DNA of 64,000 nt. Origin: Sphingosinicellaceae bacterium. Lineage in GTDB: Bacteria; Pseudomonadota; Alphaproteobacteria; Sphingomonadales; Sphingomonadaceae. The translations under genes and the position numbers were made by a program. Under the pieces are notes generated by a model. That model made no database searches and was not told where the DNA came from. It saw nothing but the letters and a program-made list of their open reading frames with translations. The stretch lies in NCBI GenBank assembly GCA_019285715.1, contig CP079108.1, positions 2,557,001 to 2,621,000 of the forward strand, written 5' to 3'. Of the stretch, positions 8,667 through 19,294 are shown piece after piece (position 1 is the stretch's first letter; every line of letters begins with the position of its first letter).

Positions 8667-9326
8667 CTACTCGGACTTCTCGGCTTCAGCCTCGGCGGTC
8701 GAGGCGGCCGAAGCAGCAGCGGCGATCTCCTCGTCGGCGGCGGCGTCTGCGCTCTGCAGGGCCGACGGCGCAACCACCGTCGCGATGGTGAAGTCGCGGT
8801 CGCTGATCACCGGCGTGACGCCGGCCGGCAGGGTGATCGCCGAGATGTGGATCGAATCGCCGATGTCGAGACCGGCCAGCGAGAACTCGAGCTGGTCGGG
8901 GATCGAGTCGGACGGGCAGTTGAGCTCGACCTCGTGGCGGACGATGTTGAGCGTGCCGCCGCGCTTCATGCCCGGCGACTTGTCTTCGTCGCTGAAGTGC
9001 ACGGGCACCTCGACGGCGATCGTCGCACCGGCGGCAAGGCGCAGGAAATCGACGTGGATGGGGCGGTCGCTGACGACGTTGAACTGGACGTCGCGCGGCA
9101 GGGTGCGGTGCTTGGCACCGTCCAGCTCGAGCTCGACGACCGAGTTCATGAAGTGCCCAGTGTGGAGGAGCTTGGTCAGCTCCTTCAAGGGCACGTGGAT
9201 GATGACCGGGGTCTGTTTGTCACCGTAGATGACGGCGGGTACACGACCGGATAGACGCACGGCACGAGAGGCTCCCTTGCCTGCCCGATCGCGCACCACG
9301 GCCGCGAGTTGCATCGCTTCGCTCAT
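8667..9326 (-). CDS. rplY: 50S ribosomal protein L25/Ctc family
   Basis: A 5S-rRNA-binding ribosomal protein of the long Ctc-type. The 219-residue protein has the N-terminal L25 domain (residues 1 to about 95, including [19 protein letters not shown]) and the C-terminal beta domain ([21 protein letters not shown], then [19 protein letters not shown]). It finishes with an Ala/Glu-rich tail typical of alphaproteobacterial versions. AGGAG sits at a good distance before ATG 9326. The frame is open to 9578, but that extension enters the divergent polymerase gene. Confidence 0.95.
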   Translation of the reverse strand: MSEAMQLAAVVRDRAGKGASRAVRLSGRVPAVIYGDKQTPVIIHVPLKELTKLLHTGHFMNSVVELELDGAKHRTLPRDVQFNVVSDRPIHVDFLRLAAGATIAVEVPVHFSDEDKSPGMKRGGTLNIVRHEVELNCPSDSIPDQLEFSLAGLDIGDSIHISAITLPAGVTPVISDRDFTIATVVAPSALQSADAAADEEIAAAASAASTAEAEAEKSE

Positions 9327-9422
9327 GTTGCTGCTCCTGAGATACCGTGCGCCTCCAGGGATGCGGGCACGGGAAGCGGGCCTATAGTGGCCGGGAACGC
9401 GAAAGGCAACCCGCCGCTCCGT

Positions 9423-9437
9423 GTTCTCCGAATGTTC
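9423..9437 (+). promoter_or_regulatory. LexA (SOS) box
   Basis: A direct repeat GTTC-N7-GTTC (9423-9426 and 9434-9437, spacer TCCGAAT), exactly the alphaproteobacterial LexA recognition pattern. It lies 21 bp before the ATG of the Y-family polymerase gene and should place that gene under DNA-damage control. It is in the 132-bp divergent spacer shared with rplY. Confidence 0.88.
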
Positions 9438-9458
9438 TAGCCGTGCTACACAGTCAGT

Positions 9459-10724
9459 ATGGACGAGTCGCCGCCCCTTCGCTGGCTGTATTTCGATCTC
9501 AACAGCTATTTCGCGAGTGTCGAGCAGCAGCTCCAGCCCGAACTCCGCGGGCGGCCGATCGCGGTTGCCGCGGTCCACACCGACTCAACTGCGGCGATTG
9601 CCGCGAGCTATGAAGCGAAAGCCTTCGGCATCAAGACCGGTACGCCGATCTGGCAGGCCAAGGCGATGTGCCGCGACCTCGTCGTCGTGCCAGCGCGCCA
9701 CGAGGCGTATGTGCGCTTCCACCACGACATCATCGCCGAGATCCAGACCCATATTCCGGTCACCGCGGTCTGCTCGATCGACGAGGTCGCGTGCCGCCTG
9801 ATGGACAACGAGAACCGCCGCGACCAGGTCGAAGCCCTCGCCTACCGGATCAAGGCCGGGGTCGCGGCCAACGTCGGGATCTGCCTGAAGTCCTCGATCG
9901 GCGTCGCGCCGAACCGCCTGCTCGCCAAGATCGCCAGCGACATGATGAAGCCCGACGGGCTGACCGTGCTCGATGCTGGCAACCGCCACGAGCGGCTGTG
10001 CTCGCTCAGCCCGGGCGACATTCCCGGCGTGGGACGCAACATGGAGAAGCGGCTCGCGGCGAAGGGCGTCGTTGACATGGCGCGCATCCTGTCGCTGTCC
10101 CCGCGCGAGGCGCACGAGGTCTGGGGCAACGTCTGGGGCGAGCGGCTGTACTGGCTGCTGCGCGGTGCCGACCTGCCCGAGCGCGCCGTCCAGCGCCGCA
10201 CCATCGGCCACAGCCACGTCCTCGGCCCCGAGAAGCGCAGCCCCGACCGCGCCCGGCTGGTCGCGCGCCGCCTGCTGATGAAGGCCGCGACCCGCCTGCG
10301 CCGGATGGAGTGCCGGACCTCGCTGGTCGTGCTCACCGTCAAGGGCGAGGACAAGACCAAGTGGTCGCACGGGCAGCGGCTGGTCGCGGCCCAGGACAGT
10401 TTCACCCTGCTCGACGCGCTCGATGGCCTGTGGACCCGGATGCTCGGCGAAATGTCCGAAAACCGCTATCGGCAGGTCTCCGTCACTTTCCTCGAACTGA
10501 GCCCCGCCAGCGAGGCACAGCTGTCGCTGTTCGACGCCGGCACCAGCATCAGCGCCGCCACCGAGGCCAAGCGCCTGTCGCTGAGCCGCGCACTCGACAA
10601 GGCCAATTCGCGCTGGGGGCGGGATGCGGTGACGGTCGGCCACGATGCCTACGGTGCGACGCGCTCGTCGGGGCCGAAAATCGCTTTCACGCGGATCCCG
10701 GAACTGGCGGAGTTCAGCGAGTGA
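9459..10724 (+). CDS. Y-family DNA polymerase, divergent DinB/UmuC type
   Basis: A translesion DNA polymerase of 421 residues, often labelled ImpB-like in databases. Palm motifs are present but unusual: [14 protein letters not shown] carries the first metal-binding Asp and the steric-gate aromatic, and [10 protein letters not shown] carries the SIDE metal ligands. The helix-hairpin-helix segment [19 protein letters not shown] and a little-finger region ([23 protein letters not shown]) follow. Length exceeds classical Pol IV by about 70 residues, mainly C-terminal. An upstream LexA box indicates SOS control. No imuA or dnaE2 is visible next to it, so it is not the usual ImuB cassette. Confidence 0.88.
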   Translation: MDESPPLRWLYFDLNSYFASVEQQLQPELRGRPIAVAAVHTDSTAAIAASYEAKAFGIKTGTPIWQAKAMCRDLVVVPARHEAYVRFHHDIIAEIQTHIPVTAVCSIDEVACRLMDNENRRDQVEALAYRIKAGVAANVGICLKSSIGVAPNRLLAKIASDMMKPDGLTVLDAGNRHERLCSLSPGDIPGVGRNMEKRLAAKGVVDMARILSLSPREAHEVWGNVWGERLYWLLRGADLPERAVQRRTIGHSHVLGPEKRSPDRARLVARRLLMKAATRLRRMECRTSLVVLTVKGEDKTKWSHGQRLVAAQDSFTLLDALDGLWTRMLGEMSENRYRQVSVTFLELSPASEAQLSLFDAGTSISAATEAKRLSLSRALDKANSRWGRDAVTVGHDAYGATRSSGPKIAFTRIPELAEFSE

Positions 10725-10728
10725 GGGT

Positions 10729-11457
10729 TCAGGCCATCGCGCGGACGGTGACCTCGAGCTCTCGCCCCGCCACTGTGAGCAAGTTGAACGACGGCCGCGT
10801 CGCGCGCGTGCGCTCCGACAGCGTGCCCGCGCCGATCAGGCGGACGGGACGAGCGCCGCCTTCCCACAGCCGGTCGAATGGGTCGTGGACATGGCCGGTG
10901 CAGACCGCATCGGCCCCGGCGGCGGCAAGCACCTCGAGCGCTGCCGCTCCACCCCGCGTCCGGCCCGAGCTGCGGGTGCCCTGGTCGATCAGGGGGTGGT
11001 GGCAGGTGACGAGCGCGAGCTTCGCCGGGTCGCGTTGCTTCAGCCCCGCCAACGCCGCCGCCAGCGTCGTGCTGCCGACACGCCCGAGCGACCAGTTGCG
11101 CCGCAGCTGCACCCGCGCCGTGGTCTTGAGCGACACCAGTGTCACGTCCGACAGTTCGAGGGGCTTGTGATAGCGCGCGATCACGGCCCGCATCCGGGCG
11201 TAGGGATCGAGCAGGCGCAGCAGCGGGCGATAGACCGGGAGGTCGTGGTTTCCGGGCTCGACCCGGATCGGCACCAACAGGCTGTCGAGCCAGTCGCAGC
11301 AGGCAGCGAACTCGCTGCGGCGGGCGGATGCGGTCAGGTCGCCGGTGAGCAGCACGAGGTCGGGGCGCTCGGCGGCGACGGTGGCAGCGAACCACAACAA
11401 GGCGTCGCGGTCCTCGGTGCCGAAATGGACGTCCGAGACGTGGAAGATGCGCGTCAT
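10729..11457 (-). CDS. calcineurin-like metallophosphoesterase
   Basis: A 242-residue two-metal phosphoesterase of unknown substrate. The blocks of the superfamily are in order: HVSDVHFG (D-x-H), LTGDLT (GD), EPGNHD (GNHD), TCHHPL, and GHVHD (G-H-x-H). No signal peptide, so it should be cytosolic. It begins at ATG 11457, which overlaps the stop of the upstream lipid-kinase gene as ATGA, so the two are translated together. A role in lipid or nucleotide phosphate turnover is inferred only from that pairing. Confidence 0.9.
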   Translation of the reverse strand: MTRIFHVSDVHFGTEDRDALLWFAATVAAERPDLVLLTGDLTASARRSEFAACCDWLDSLLVPIRVEPGNHDLPVYRPLLRLLDPYARMRAVIARYHKPLELSDVTLVSLKTTARVQLRRNWSLGRVGSTTLAAALAGLKQRDPAKLALVTCHHPLIDQGTRSSGRTRGGAAALEVLAAAGADAVCTGHVHDPFDRLWEGGARPVRLIGAGTLSERTRATRPSFNLLTVAGRELEVTVRAMA

Positions 11458-12290
11458 TCGGCGGGGGCCGTGGCAAGAAAGGCGAGACGGGTCTGGCCGT
11501 GGCGGATGCAGGCGGGTGTCTCGAGCTTGGCCGGTTCGCCGTCGAAGAGCGCACGCACGAAGCGGTGACCGACGAGCGTCACCTCCGCCCCTTCCGCGAC
11601 GCTGACGCCGGCGTCGCTCCGCCAGTCGCCGAGCAGCCAGTTCCAGCCGAGGCGGATCGCGTCGCTGACCCCGGCGGTGCTGATCGTCGCATAGTCGAGG
11701 CCCTCCGTGCGCGGCGTAACGATGACCGCGCGGTGGTGACCGGGCGCTCCGGCGACGCGGATTGTGCGCCCGAACGAGCGCGCCCAGGCAATGCGCGCGG
11801 CCCGGATGGCGCGGGCGAACCGCCCCTTGCGGACACCCTCGCGGGCATGAACCCAAGACGCCGCCGGGCCGAGGATGACGCCGACCAGCGCGGTGCGTCC
11901 TTCTGCGTTGGCGGTCGGCGGATGGACGAGTGTCGCGCCTGCGGCAGCCTGCACGATTGCCTCGCGTGCCGCGTCACCGTGGAGCGCTTTGGCGAGCCCG
12001 TTCATCGTCCCGCCGGGCAGCACGAGGCACTGACCACCCCAGTCGCCAGTGGCGACGACCGCCGCGTTTATGGTCCCATCACCGGCGCAGATCATCAGCG
12101 TGTCTGCCCTGGCGGCATCGAGCCGGGACGCATCTGGCAGCGGCTCGTCGGGAAAGTCGGTCTTGCCGACGACTTCTGCGCCTTGCCCGGCGAGCGCCGC
12201 CGCCATCCAGTCCAGTCCATCCGCCTCGGTCGAGCCGGAACCGGCATTGGCCACCAGCCAGGCGCGTCGGATGGGAGCAGCGGCGGTCAT
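11454..12290 (-). CDS. diacylglycerol kinase-family lipid kinase
   Basis: A 278-residue protein of the DAGK catalytic-domain superfamily (YegS/BmrU-like), likely phosphorylating a membrane lipid. Motifs seen are WLVANAGSGS at the N-terminus, the nucleotide loop ICAGDGTIN, LPGGTMNGLAKALHG, and the C-terminal FDGEPAKLETPA. ATG 12290 gives the usual family start. The frame upstream of it is open but lacks homology-like sequence. The stop overlaps the phosphoesterase start by ATGA. Substrate not predictable from sequence. Confidence 0.88.
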   Translation of the reverse strand: MTAAAPIRRAWLVANAGSGSTEADGLDWMAAALAGQGAEVVGKTDFPDEPLPDASRLDAARADTLMICAGDGTINAAVVATGDWGGQCLVLPGGTMNGLAKALHGDAAREAIVQAAAGATLVHPPTANAEGRTALVGVILGPAASWVHAREGVRKGRFARAIRAARIAWARSFGRTIRVAGAPGHHRAVIVTPRTEGLDYATISTAGVSDAIRLGWNWLLGDWRSDAGVSVAEGAEVTLVGHRFVRALFDGEPAKLETPACIRHGQTRLAFLATAPAE

Positions 12291-12351
12291 TGCGCGGGCA
12301 AGCGCTTGGTCACGGGCAGAGTTCCATGACAGATCCGCGACAGCCGTCGCC

Positions 12352-13339
12352 TCAGACGTTCTCCGCGCTGTCGCCGCCAGTGACCTCGAATGCCGCGCCA
12401 GTCGCCATCGCCGAGGCGTCGGACGCAAGAAACACCGCCATCGGGGAGATGTCCTCGGGACGCAACCACGCGACGCGGAGCGGCACCCGCGGCGCACGGT
12501 TGTTCCAGGTCTCCGCCTCGGTCGGTTTCTTGGGCGGATTCTCCTGCGTTTCGCCGATGACGTGGCTCCACCGCTCAGGGTAGCGGGTCAGCGCGGTGTC
12601 GACGAGGCCGGGCAGGATGCAGTTGACCGTAACGCCGTACTTGCCGAATTCCATCGCCGCCGACTTCATCAGGCCCATGATGCCCCACTTCGATGCCGAA
12701 TAGCTGCTCGCGCCGGCGGTGCCGTGCTTGCCCTGCAGCGACGACACCAGGATCATCCGCCCCGACTTCTGTGCCACCAGCTTCGGCGCGAAGGCGCGTA
12801 CCGTGTTGGCGGTGCCGTTCAAATTGTTGTCGATGACGTCGCGCCAGTCGCTGTCCTCCATCTCGAGCAGAGGCTTCCAGCGCTGAATCGCGGCGTTGGC
12901 GACGACGATGTCGACTTTCCCGAACTCGCTCTCGGTGCGGTCCGCTGCGCGGCGCAACGCCCCGATGTTGCGGATATCGGCCTCGATCGAAAGCGCCCGG
13001 CGGCCAAGCGCCTTCACTTGGCGCTCGGTCTCGGCGAGTTCGCCCGACGTCGCCGGCCGGGCGTTCGAGGCCGGGCTAACCGGCCCGGCAATATCGATCA
13101 GGACCACATCTGCGCCGTTCGCCGCAAAGCTCGACCGCGATGGCACGCCCGATGCCGCGCGCCGTTCCGGTGACGACCGCGACCTTGCCCGCCAGCACCG
13201 TGTTACGCGACGGCACGATCGGCCCGGCACTGCGCGGGTTCGCCGGGACCTGCGCGGCGGCGGCGCTACCCATCGCGGCCGCAGCAAGCGCGCCCGCGCC
13301 GAAGATAACTGCGCGACGATCCGAGCCGGGCAGGCTCAC
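12352..13339 (-). pseudogene. Tat-exported short-chain dehydrogenase, frameshifted
   Basis: Two overlapping frames together encode one SDR of about 328 residues. The first (GTG 13339 downwards) has a Tat-like leader (SDRRAVIFGAG), then GKVAVVTGTARGIGRAIAVEL, the NAD(P)-binding TGxxxGIG motif. The second continues with ADVVLIDIAG, NAAIQRW, VSSLQGKHG, and the catalytic YSASK. The break is at the AAA run 13126-13128: removing one base joins the frames at the expected residue. Either a recent inactivating mutation or a sequence error in a homopolymer. All catalytic residues lie after the break. The GTG overlaps the previous stop as GTGA, supporting this start. Confidence 0.85.
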
Positions 13340-13674
13340 TTACTCTTGTCCAGCTGCGACTTGACGCGGTCGGCCCAGCGCTCGCCGGGATCGCCGCCCC
13401 ACAACAGCCACGCGACGTAGCCCGGCGACGGGTCGTTGATGTCGCCCCACTTATGGGACTTGGCGTCCTTGTCGACGACGTGGCGCTTGAAATAGCTGCT
13501 GATCGCGGTGATGTCGGCGGCCGACACCGGCTTGCGCTCGCTAAGCTGGTGGGCCCGGTTGACCCCAACGTCGGTGCCGCCGCGGTTGAATTTCTCACGC
13601 AGCTTGAGGCCCTTGGCGGCCTCGCGCGCTACCCCGGCGGGCGGGGTGAGGTCGATCGGCTTGGGGCGAGCCAT
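13336..13674 (-). CDS. conserved small basic protein, unknown function
   Basis: A 112-residue protein, soluble and charged, with the pattern KPVSAADITAISSYFKRHVVDKD followed by GDINDPSPGYVAWLLWGGDPG and a basic tail. The latter stretch looks like a conserved aromatic motif of small alphaproteobacterial proteins, but I cannot name the family. ATG 13674 overlaps the stop of the DUF2945 gene (TGATG), and its own stop overlaps the SDR start (GTGA), so the three genes form one translationally linked unit. Confidence 0.7.
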   Translation of the reverse strand: MARPKPIDLTPPAGVAREAAKGLKLREKFNRGGTDVGVNRAHQLSERKPVSAADITAISSYFKRHVVDKDAKSHKWGDINDPSPGYVAWLLWGGDPGERWADRVKSQLDKSK

Positions 13675-13889
13675 CACTTGGCCTTCTTGAGGCCGGAGGG
13701 CTTGTGCGCGGCGACGCCGCCGCCCTTGTCTGACTTGACGATGTATTCGGGATTATCCTTCGACGCAGCGACCTTGTGGCCCTTGATCTGCGTTGGGCTG
13801 GTGACCTTCTTGACCACCTTGCCGACCGAGTGCCCGCCGCTCGAGTCCCACTCGACCTTGTCGCCGGCTTTCAGGGTTTTCGTCGCCAT
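13674..13889 (-). CDS. DUF2945 (HVA1 TUDOR-like) protein
   Basis: A 71-residue protein with the DUF2945/HVA1 signature: AGDKVEWDSSGGHSVGKVVKKVTSPTQ at residues 7-33 and KDNPEYIVKSDKGGGVAAHKP near the end. Members are small beta-barrel, TUDOR-like proteins of unknown role, sometimes near stress genes. The gene heads the coupled trio with the 112-aa protein and the SDR, and starts 86 bp below the XpaC-like gene. Confidence 0.88.
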   Translation of the reverse strand: MATKTLKAGDKVEWDSSGGHSVGKVVKKVTSPTQIKGHKVAASKDNPEYIVKSDKGGGVAAHKPSGLKKAK

Positions 13890-13975
13890 TGCTCGTCTCC
13901 CGCTTATTGGAGCGACAACCGGCTGGCGAAGATAGCGGTTCCGCGTCGGAACGTCGCGCTATCCGACGACGCGGC

Positions 13976-14701
13976 TCATTGGACGACGCCCTCGGGCTTG
14001 TAGCGATTCTCGAGGAACTTGCCCTGGATCAGGAACGCGTCGCGGTCACCGGAGGCGAGGCTTTCCGACGCGCGCGCCAGTTCGCCGTCGACGGTCTTCA
14101 GCCCCTCGACCAGCCGCGCCTCGATGCTCGGGCCGCCGTCGGCATCGGGGGCGGTGCGCAGCGACGCCGGCACCTTGGTGTAGCGCTCGACCAGTTCCGG
14201 CAGGTGGGTGTTGAGCAGGCGGCTGACGTCCTGCGCCACCGGGTCCATCTCCGGCACCGCGGCGAGTTGCGGCGCGATCTGGTTGAGGTGCGCGGAAATC
14301 CGGTCGAGCGTCGGCGCGGCAAGGCGCGGCAGGTCGGCGCGGCGCTGGTCGAGCCACATTTCCGCGCGCTTCGGCAGCTGCGCCGGCGGGGTCTTCTTCA
14401 GCATCTCGGGCGCGACGTCGGCGTTCCGCAGCGGCAGCGACGCGGCGATCACGAACAGCAGCGGGATCAGCAGCATCGCCAGGAGGAACCCGACCACCCC
14501 GATCGGCCCGATGAACAACGAGTAGGCGAGCAAAGCCAGCAGCTCGACCGCGACCGCGATGACACCGCGCCGCATCCGCCGCCCGGCGTTGGTCACGGTG
14601 CGCTGGATGCGCCGCGTGGTGACGCCGCGCCCGATGCCGCCCGGTAGCCGGTCGAGGACCTCGTCGAAGCGGCGGATCGCGTTGTCGACCTCGCGTGACA
14701 T
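13976..14701 (-). CDS. membrane protein paired with TelA (XpaC-like, tentative)
   Basis: A 241-residue protein: a basic N-terminal region with RRIQRTVTNAGRRMRRG, a double hydrophobic segment (about residues 47-90), and a soluble, helical C-terminal region rich in Leu, Ala and Glu. TelA genes often sit with XpaC-family genes encoding proteins of this size and topology, hence the tentative name. I see no diagnostic motif. It begins 1 bp after the telA stop, so co-translation is likely. The frame upstream of ATG 14701 is open but lies inside telA. Confidence 0.65.
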   Translation of the reverse strand: MSREVDNAIRRFDEVLDRLPGGIGRGVTTRRIQRTVTNAGRRMRRGVIAVAVELLALLAYSLFIGPIGVVGFLLAMLLIPLLFVIAASLPLRNADVAPEMLKKTPPAQLPKRAEMWLDQRRADLPRLAAPTLDRISAHLNQIAPQLAAVPEMDPVAQDVSRLLNTHLPELVERYTKVPASLRTAPDADGGPSIEARLVEGLKTVDGELARASESLASGDRDAFLIQGKFLENRYKPEGVVQ

Positions 14702-14702
14702 G

Positions 14703-15932
14703 TCAGCCCTCGAGCGCCGCGAAGGCCGGCGACGCACCGGCCAGTGCCTTGTTCTGCGCACCCTCGGCACGCGCGATGTAGCCGCGCGACTTCTCGACCT
14801 CGGACGTCAGCACGTTCACCGTGGTCTTCATCGACTCCAGCGCCTGGCCCTTGAACGTGTCGATCGCGTCCATGGTCTGGTAGATGTTCTGGAACGCCCG
14901 CTGCAGCGTCGCGATCGGGATCGTCGAGGACGCCGCCTGCTGGTGGATAACCGCGGTCTGGGTCTTGAGCAGCTCGCCGGTCGAATCGATCATGCCGGCG
15001 GTGGTCGTGTTGAGCGCGGTGATCTGCTCCAGCACCAATTTCTGCGCGGTCAGCGCCTGCGCGACGGTGACGGCGGTGCGCAAAGCGGCGACGGTCGTCG
15101 TCGAGGCACGGTCGACGCCCTTGACCAACTCGACGTTGTTCTTCTTGACGAGGTCGAGCGCAAGGTAGCCCTGCACGCTGACCGCCATCTGGGTCAGCAG
15201 ATCGGTGGTGCGCTGGCGGATGTAGAACAGCGCGCTCTCGCGGATCGCCTTGGCCTTAGCCGGTTCGCTGTAGTCAAGCTCGGCGGCCTTGGCCTCGAGC
15301 CGCGAGTCCAGCGTCTTGGAGACGTGGATCATCTGCTCGAGCTTGCCCATGGTCTTCCACAGGTTGGCGCGCTCCAGGTCGACGGCGGCGTTGTCGTGGA
15401 GAAGCTCGTCCTTGCCGCTGGCGAGGCGCGACAGGATCGCGCTGATGTTCGACTGCGCCGACTTGTAGCTGTCGAAATACCCGCGCAGCTTGTTGCCGCC
15501 GAACGGGATCAACCCGAACAGCTTCTTGCGCGACAGGAGATTGCCGCGCTTGCCGGGGTCGAGGTCCTCGATGGTGGCGCGCAGCTCGGTCAGGTTCGCG
15601 CCGATGCCGGTGTCACGGTCCATGGCACGGACCGGGCGGTCGAGGAAGCGGTTCGACTGGCCGGCGGCCTCGGCGATCTCGCGCGCGCCGAGGTTGGTCA
15701 ACTGGTCGACCTTGGCGCCGAACGCGGGCGACGCGGCGTCCTCGGCGACCAGCTCGGCGATGAACTTGTCGACGTTGGCGTCCAGTTTGGTCCGCGTGCC
15801 GTCGTCGACCGGGACCAGCCCCGACGACGCCTCGGGCGCGATCGCCGCGATCGGCGACGGCGGGGTCAGCGTGATCGCCGGCTCCGCGCTCAGCGTCGGG
15901 GCGGCAGTCGGTGTCGGGGCCTGGGTGGCCAT
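14703..15932 (-). CDS. TelA-family toxic anion resistance protein
   Basis: A 409-residue soluble protein of the TelA/KlaA family, linked to tellurite and other toxic-anion or envelope-stress resistance by unknown mechanism. After a Pro/Thr-rich N-terminal 45 residues come the family regions: SNRFLDRPVRAM, KLFGLIPFGGNKLRGYFDSYKSAQ with the conserved GLIPFG loop, and a long helical C-terminal half (from VQGYLALDLVKKNNVELVKG onward). No membrane segments. Operon with the downstream double-TM protein. Confidence 0.92.
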   Translation of the reverse strand: MATQAPTPTAAPTLSAEPAITLTPPSPIAAIAPEASSGLVPVDDGTRTKLDANVDKFIAELVAEDAASPAFGAKVDQLTNLGAREIAEAAGQSNRFLDRPVRAMDRDTGIGANLTELRATIEDLDPGKRGNLLSRKKLFGLIPFGGNKLRGYFDSYKSAQSNISAILSRLASGKDELLHDNAAVDLERANLWKTMGKLEQMIHVSKTLDSRLEAKAAELDYSEPAKAKAIRESALFYIRQRTTDLLTQMAVSVQGYLALDLVKKNNVELVKGVDRASTTTVAALRTAVTVAQALTAQKLVLEQITALNTTTAGMIDSTGELLKTQTAVIHQQAASSTIPIATLQRAFQNIYQTMDAIDTFKGQALESMKTTVNVLTSEVEKSRGYIARAEGAQNKALAGASPAFAALEG

Positions 15933-16064
15933 AAGGCGAAGCTCCGGTAGTTGCTTAGGCGAGGGTTAGCAGATCGGGACGCGGCGCTCTACTGTGTTGC
16001 GAGGGTATGTCGGTGGGGGTGGCGGGAGTTCAAGGGGCGCGGGCTTCGCCGCCCACCCGCCTTC

Positions 16065-16153
16065 TTGTCATCCCGGCGAACGCCGGGACCCAGCTTCTCC
16101 ACGCTCACCGAGCCTGGGACAAAGCTGGGTCCCGGCGTTCGCCGGGATGACAA
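16065..16153. repeat. palindromic repeat, perfect 32-bp arms (GTCATCCCGG family)
   Basis: Arms 16065-16096 and 16122-16153 are perfect reverse complements (32 of 32) around a 25-bp loop. The core GTCATCCCGGCGAACGCCGG is shared in part with the repeats at 1710-1800 and 50797-50890. It occupies the divergent gap between telA and the acyl-CoA ligase gene, 28 bp before the latter's ATG, so it probably overlaps or displaces a promoter. Confidence 0.9.
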
Positions 16154-16181
16154 TGTGGGGGCGGGCCCGCATAGTCCTACT

Positions 16182-17717
<1,536 letters not shown>

Positions 17718-17818
17718 CGCTAACGTGATGAAGACGTTAACAATTGTCGATTTTGTCCAATCCGCGAGGCGTGATCGAGACTAGGCCAGTAATGAGACGG
17801 CTGATCCTGGGAACCGAC

Positions 17819-18496
17819 ATGTCGATCCGCGCAATCCTTGCTGCGAGCGTTCTTGTTTCCGGGTTCAGCAGCGCGGCTATGGCCGTGCCGCTGCCGTTCA
17901 CCTCGCCGCCCTTCACCCAGACCGCGCTTCCCGGAACGACTCTTGACGCCCGCCCGGAGCTTGCCGGCATCGTCCTGGAGGACCGGCTGACCCCTTACCT
18001 CGTCACCTCGGGTGGCCAGCAGGCGAGTGGCAGCATACTGGCACGGGTCGTGCGTGAAACCGCCAGCGGCACGCTCGACTTCTATTGGCAGGTCAGGGGC
18101 GACGAAATGGGTGCATCGCCCGTCACCATCTTCAGGGTCGACGGTTTCACGACCTATGTCAGCGATGGAGACTGGCGGATCGACAGCAGCGGTAACGAGG
18201 GGCCGGAGACCGCCTATAATTTCGGCACTGGCGCCGTCAATTTCGGGTTCGACCGCGGTATCGCCAGTGACGATTATTCTTACCTGTTCTTCCTGCGCAC
18301 CAGCGCGACCAGCTACGCTGAAACTGGCCGCTACGACATTATTACCGGCGCCGGTTTTAGCGGTCTGTTCTCGACCTTCGCACCATCGACCACGGTGCCC
18401 GAACCGGCCCAGTGGGCACTGATGCTGGGCGGGCTGGCGCTGGTTGGCGGTATCGCCCGGCGGCGGCGGGCGGGCAGCACCGCGCTCTACGCCTAG
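17819..18496 (+). CDS. PEPxxWA-CTERM sorting-domain protein
   Basis: A 225-residue secreted protein: signal peptide (MSIRAILAASVLVSGFSSAAMA), a beta-rich Ser/Gly/Thr body, and a C-terminal sorting tail VPEPAQWALMLGGLALVG followed by ARRRR, the PEPxxWA-CTERM type recognised by exosortase. Such proteins are exported and processed at the envelope, often linked to exopolysaccharide. No catalytic motif seen in the body. Two upstream in-frame ATGs exist (one at 17792), but 17819 gives the cleanest signal peptide. It overlaps the convergent transglutaminase gene by 4 bp. Confidence 0.9.
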   Translation: MSIRAILAASVLVSGFSSAAMAVPLPFTSPPFTQTALPGTTLDARPELAGIVLEDRLTPYLVTSGGQQASGSILARVVRETASGTLDFYWQVRGDEMGASPVTIFRVDGFTTYVSDGDWRIDSSGNEGPETAYNFGTGAVNFGFDRGIASDDYSYLFFLRTSATSYAETGRYDIITGAGFSGLFSTFAPSTTVPEPAQWALMLGGLALVGGIARRRRAGSTALYA

Positions 18497-19263
18497 ATCT
18501 CGACCACGCTGATCCGCATCGCGATCTGCTCGACCGGTCCGCTGGTCGTCAGGAACGCGATGTCGGCGGCGTCGCGACCATGGGCGATGCGGATCAGGCC
18601 CGCGACGGGGGCAAGGCCGGTCGGGTCGATCAGCCACCAGCCGTTGCCCAGCCAGACCTCCAGGACCGCGTGGAAGTCGGGTGGATCGAGCGCCAGCGCA
18701 TAAGCGGCGACAGCGCGGGCCGGGATGCCGGCGGCGCGGCACATTGCGATCGCCAGGTGGCTGAAGTCACGGCACACCCCGGCGCGGTCGACGAAGGTGC
18801 GCTCGGCGGTGGTCTCGGCGTTGCTGACGCCGTGGACGTAGTCGACGTGCTCCTGGATCCACGCGATGATCGCCAACACCTTGGCCCCCCCGAAGACCTT
18901 GCCGAACTCACGGCCGGTGAATCGCAGGAACTGGTCAGCGGGCGAGAATCGGCTCGGCATCAAGTAGGGCAGGACGTCGGCGGGCAGGTCGCTCCAGGCG
19001 TGCTGGATCAAATTCGCGTGGACGTCGACCCGCGGCTCGACGTCGACGACAGCGTGGTAGGCGATCTCGACATCGCCCTGCACGACGCCGCGCAGCAGCC
19101 GCCCGTCGGGCAACTCGTCGCTCTTGAGCTTGTGGAACGGCGTCACCGTCAGCCCCTCGCTAACCAATGTCTGCCCCGGCGCGTGCGCGACCTGGACCTT
19201 GGCCATGATCTCGGTCGGCATCGCGAAGCGGTTCGCAAGGTGCGATTGGGCGAGCAGGCGCAT
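18493..19263 (-). CDS. transglutaminase-like cysteine protease-fold protein
   Basis: A 256-residue cytosolic protein of the bacterial transglutaminase-like superfamily. The triad is visible: Cys in DRAGVCRDFSHLAIAMCR, His in DPPDFHAVLEVW, and Asp in WWLIDPTGLAP. The N-terminal 90 residues form the beta domain typical of this class. Substrate unknown; peptidase or amidase activity is the usual guess. AAGGA lies 5 bases before ATG 19263, favouring it over ATG 19269. It starts 32 bp downstream of the DUF2891 stop on the same strand. Confidence 0.88.
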   Translation of the reverse strand: MRLLAQSHLANRFAMPTEIMAKVQVAHAPGQTLVSEGLTVTPFHKLKSDELPDGRLLRGVVQGDVEIAYHAVVDVEPRVDVHANLIQHAWSDLPADVLPYLMPSRFSPADQFLRFTGREFGKVFGGAKVLAIIAWIQEHVDYVHGVSNAETTAERTFVDRAGVCRDFSHLAIAMCRAAGIPARAVAAYALALDPPDFHAVLEVWLGNGWWLIDPTGLAPVAGLIRIAHGRDAADIAFLTTSGPVEQIAMRISVVEI

Positions 19264-19294
19264 CGGCATCCTTCGGGTCGAGGCAGAGCGCCCG

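Noticed and set aside
17724-17746. Short TAACGT/ACGTTA stem after the acyl-CoA ligase gene as a terminator
   Set aside because: The 6-bp stem is weak, with only a short T stretch some way downstream, so evidence for a terminator is poor.
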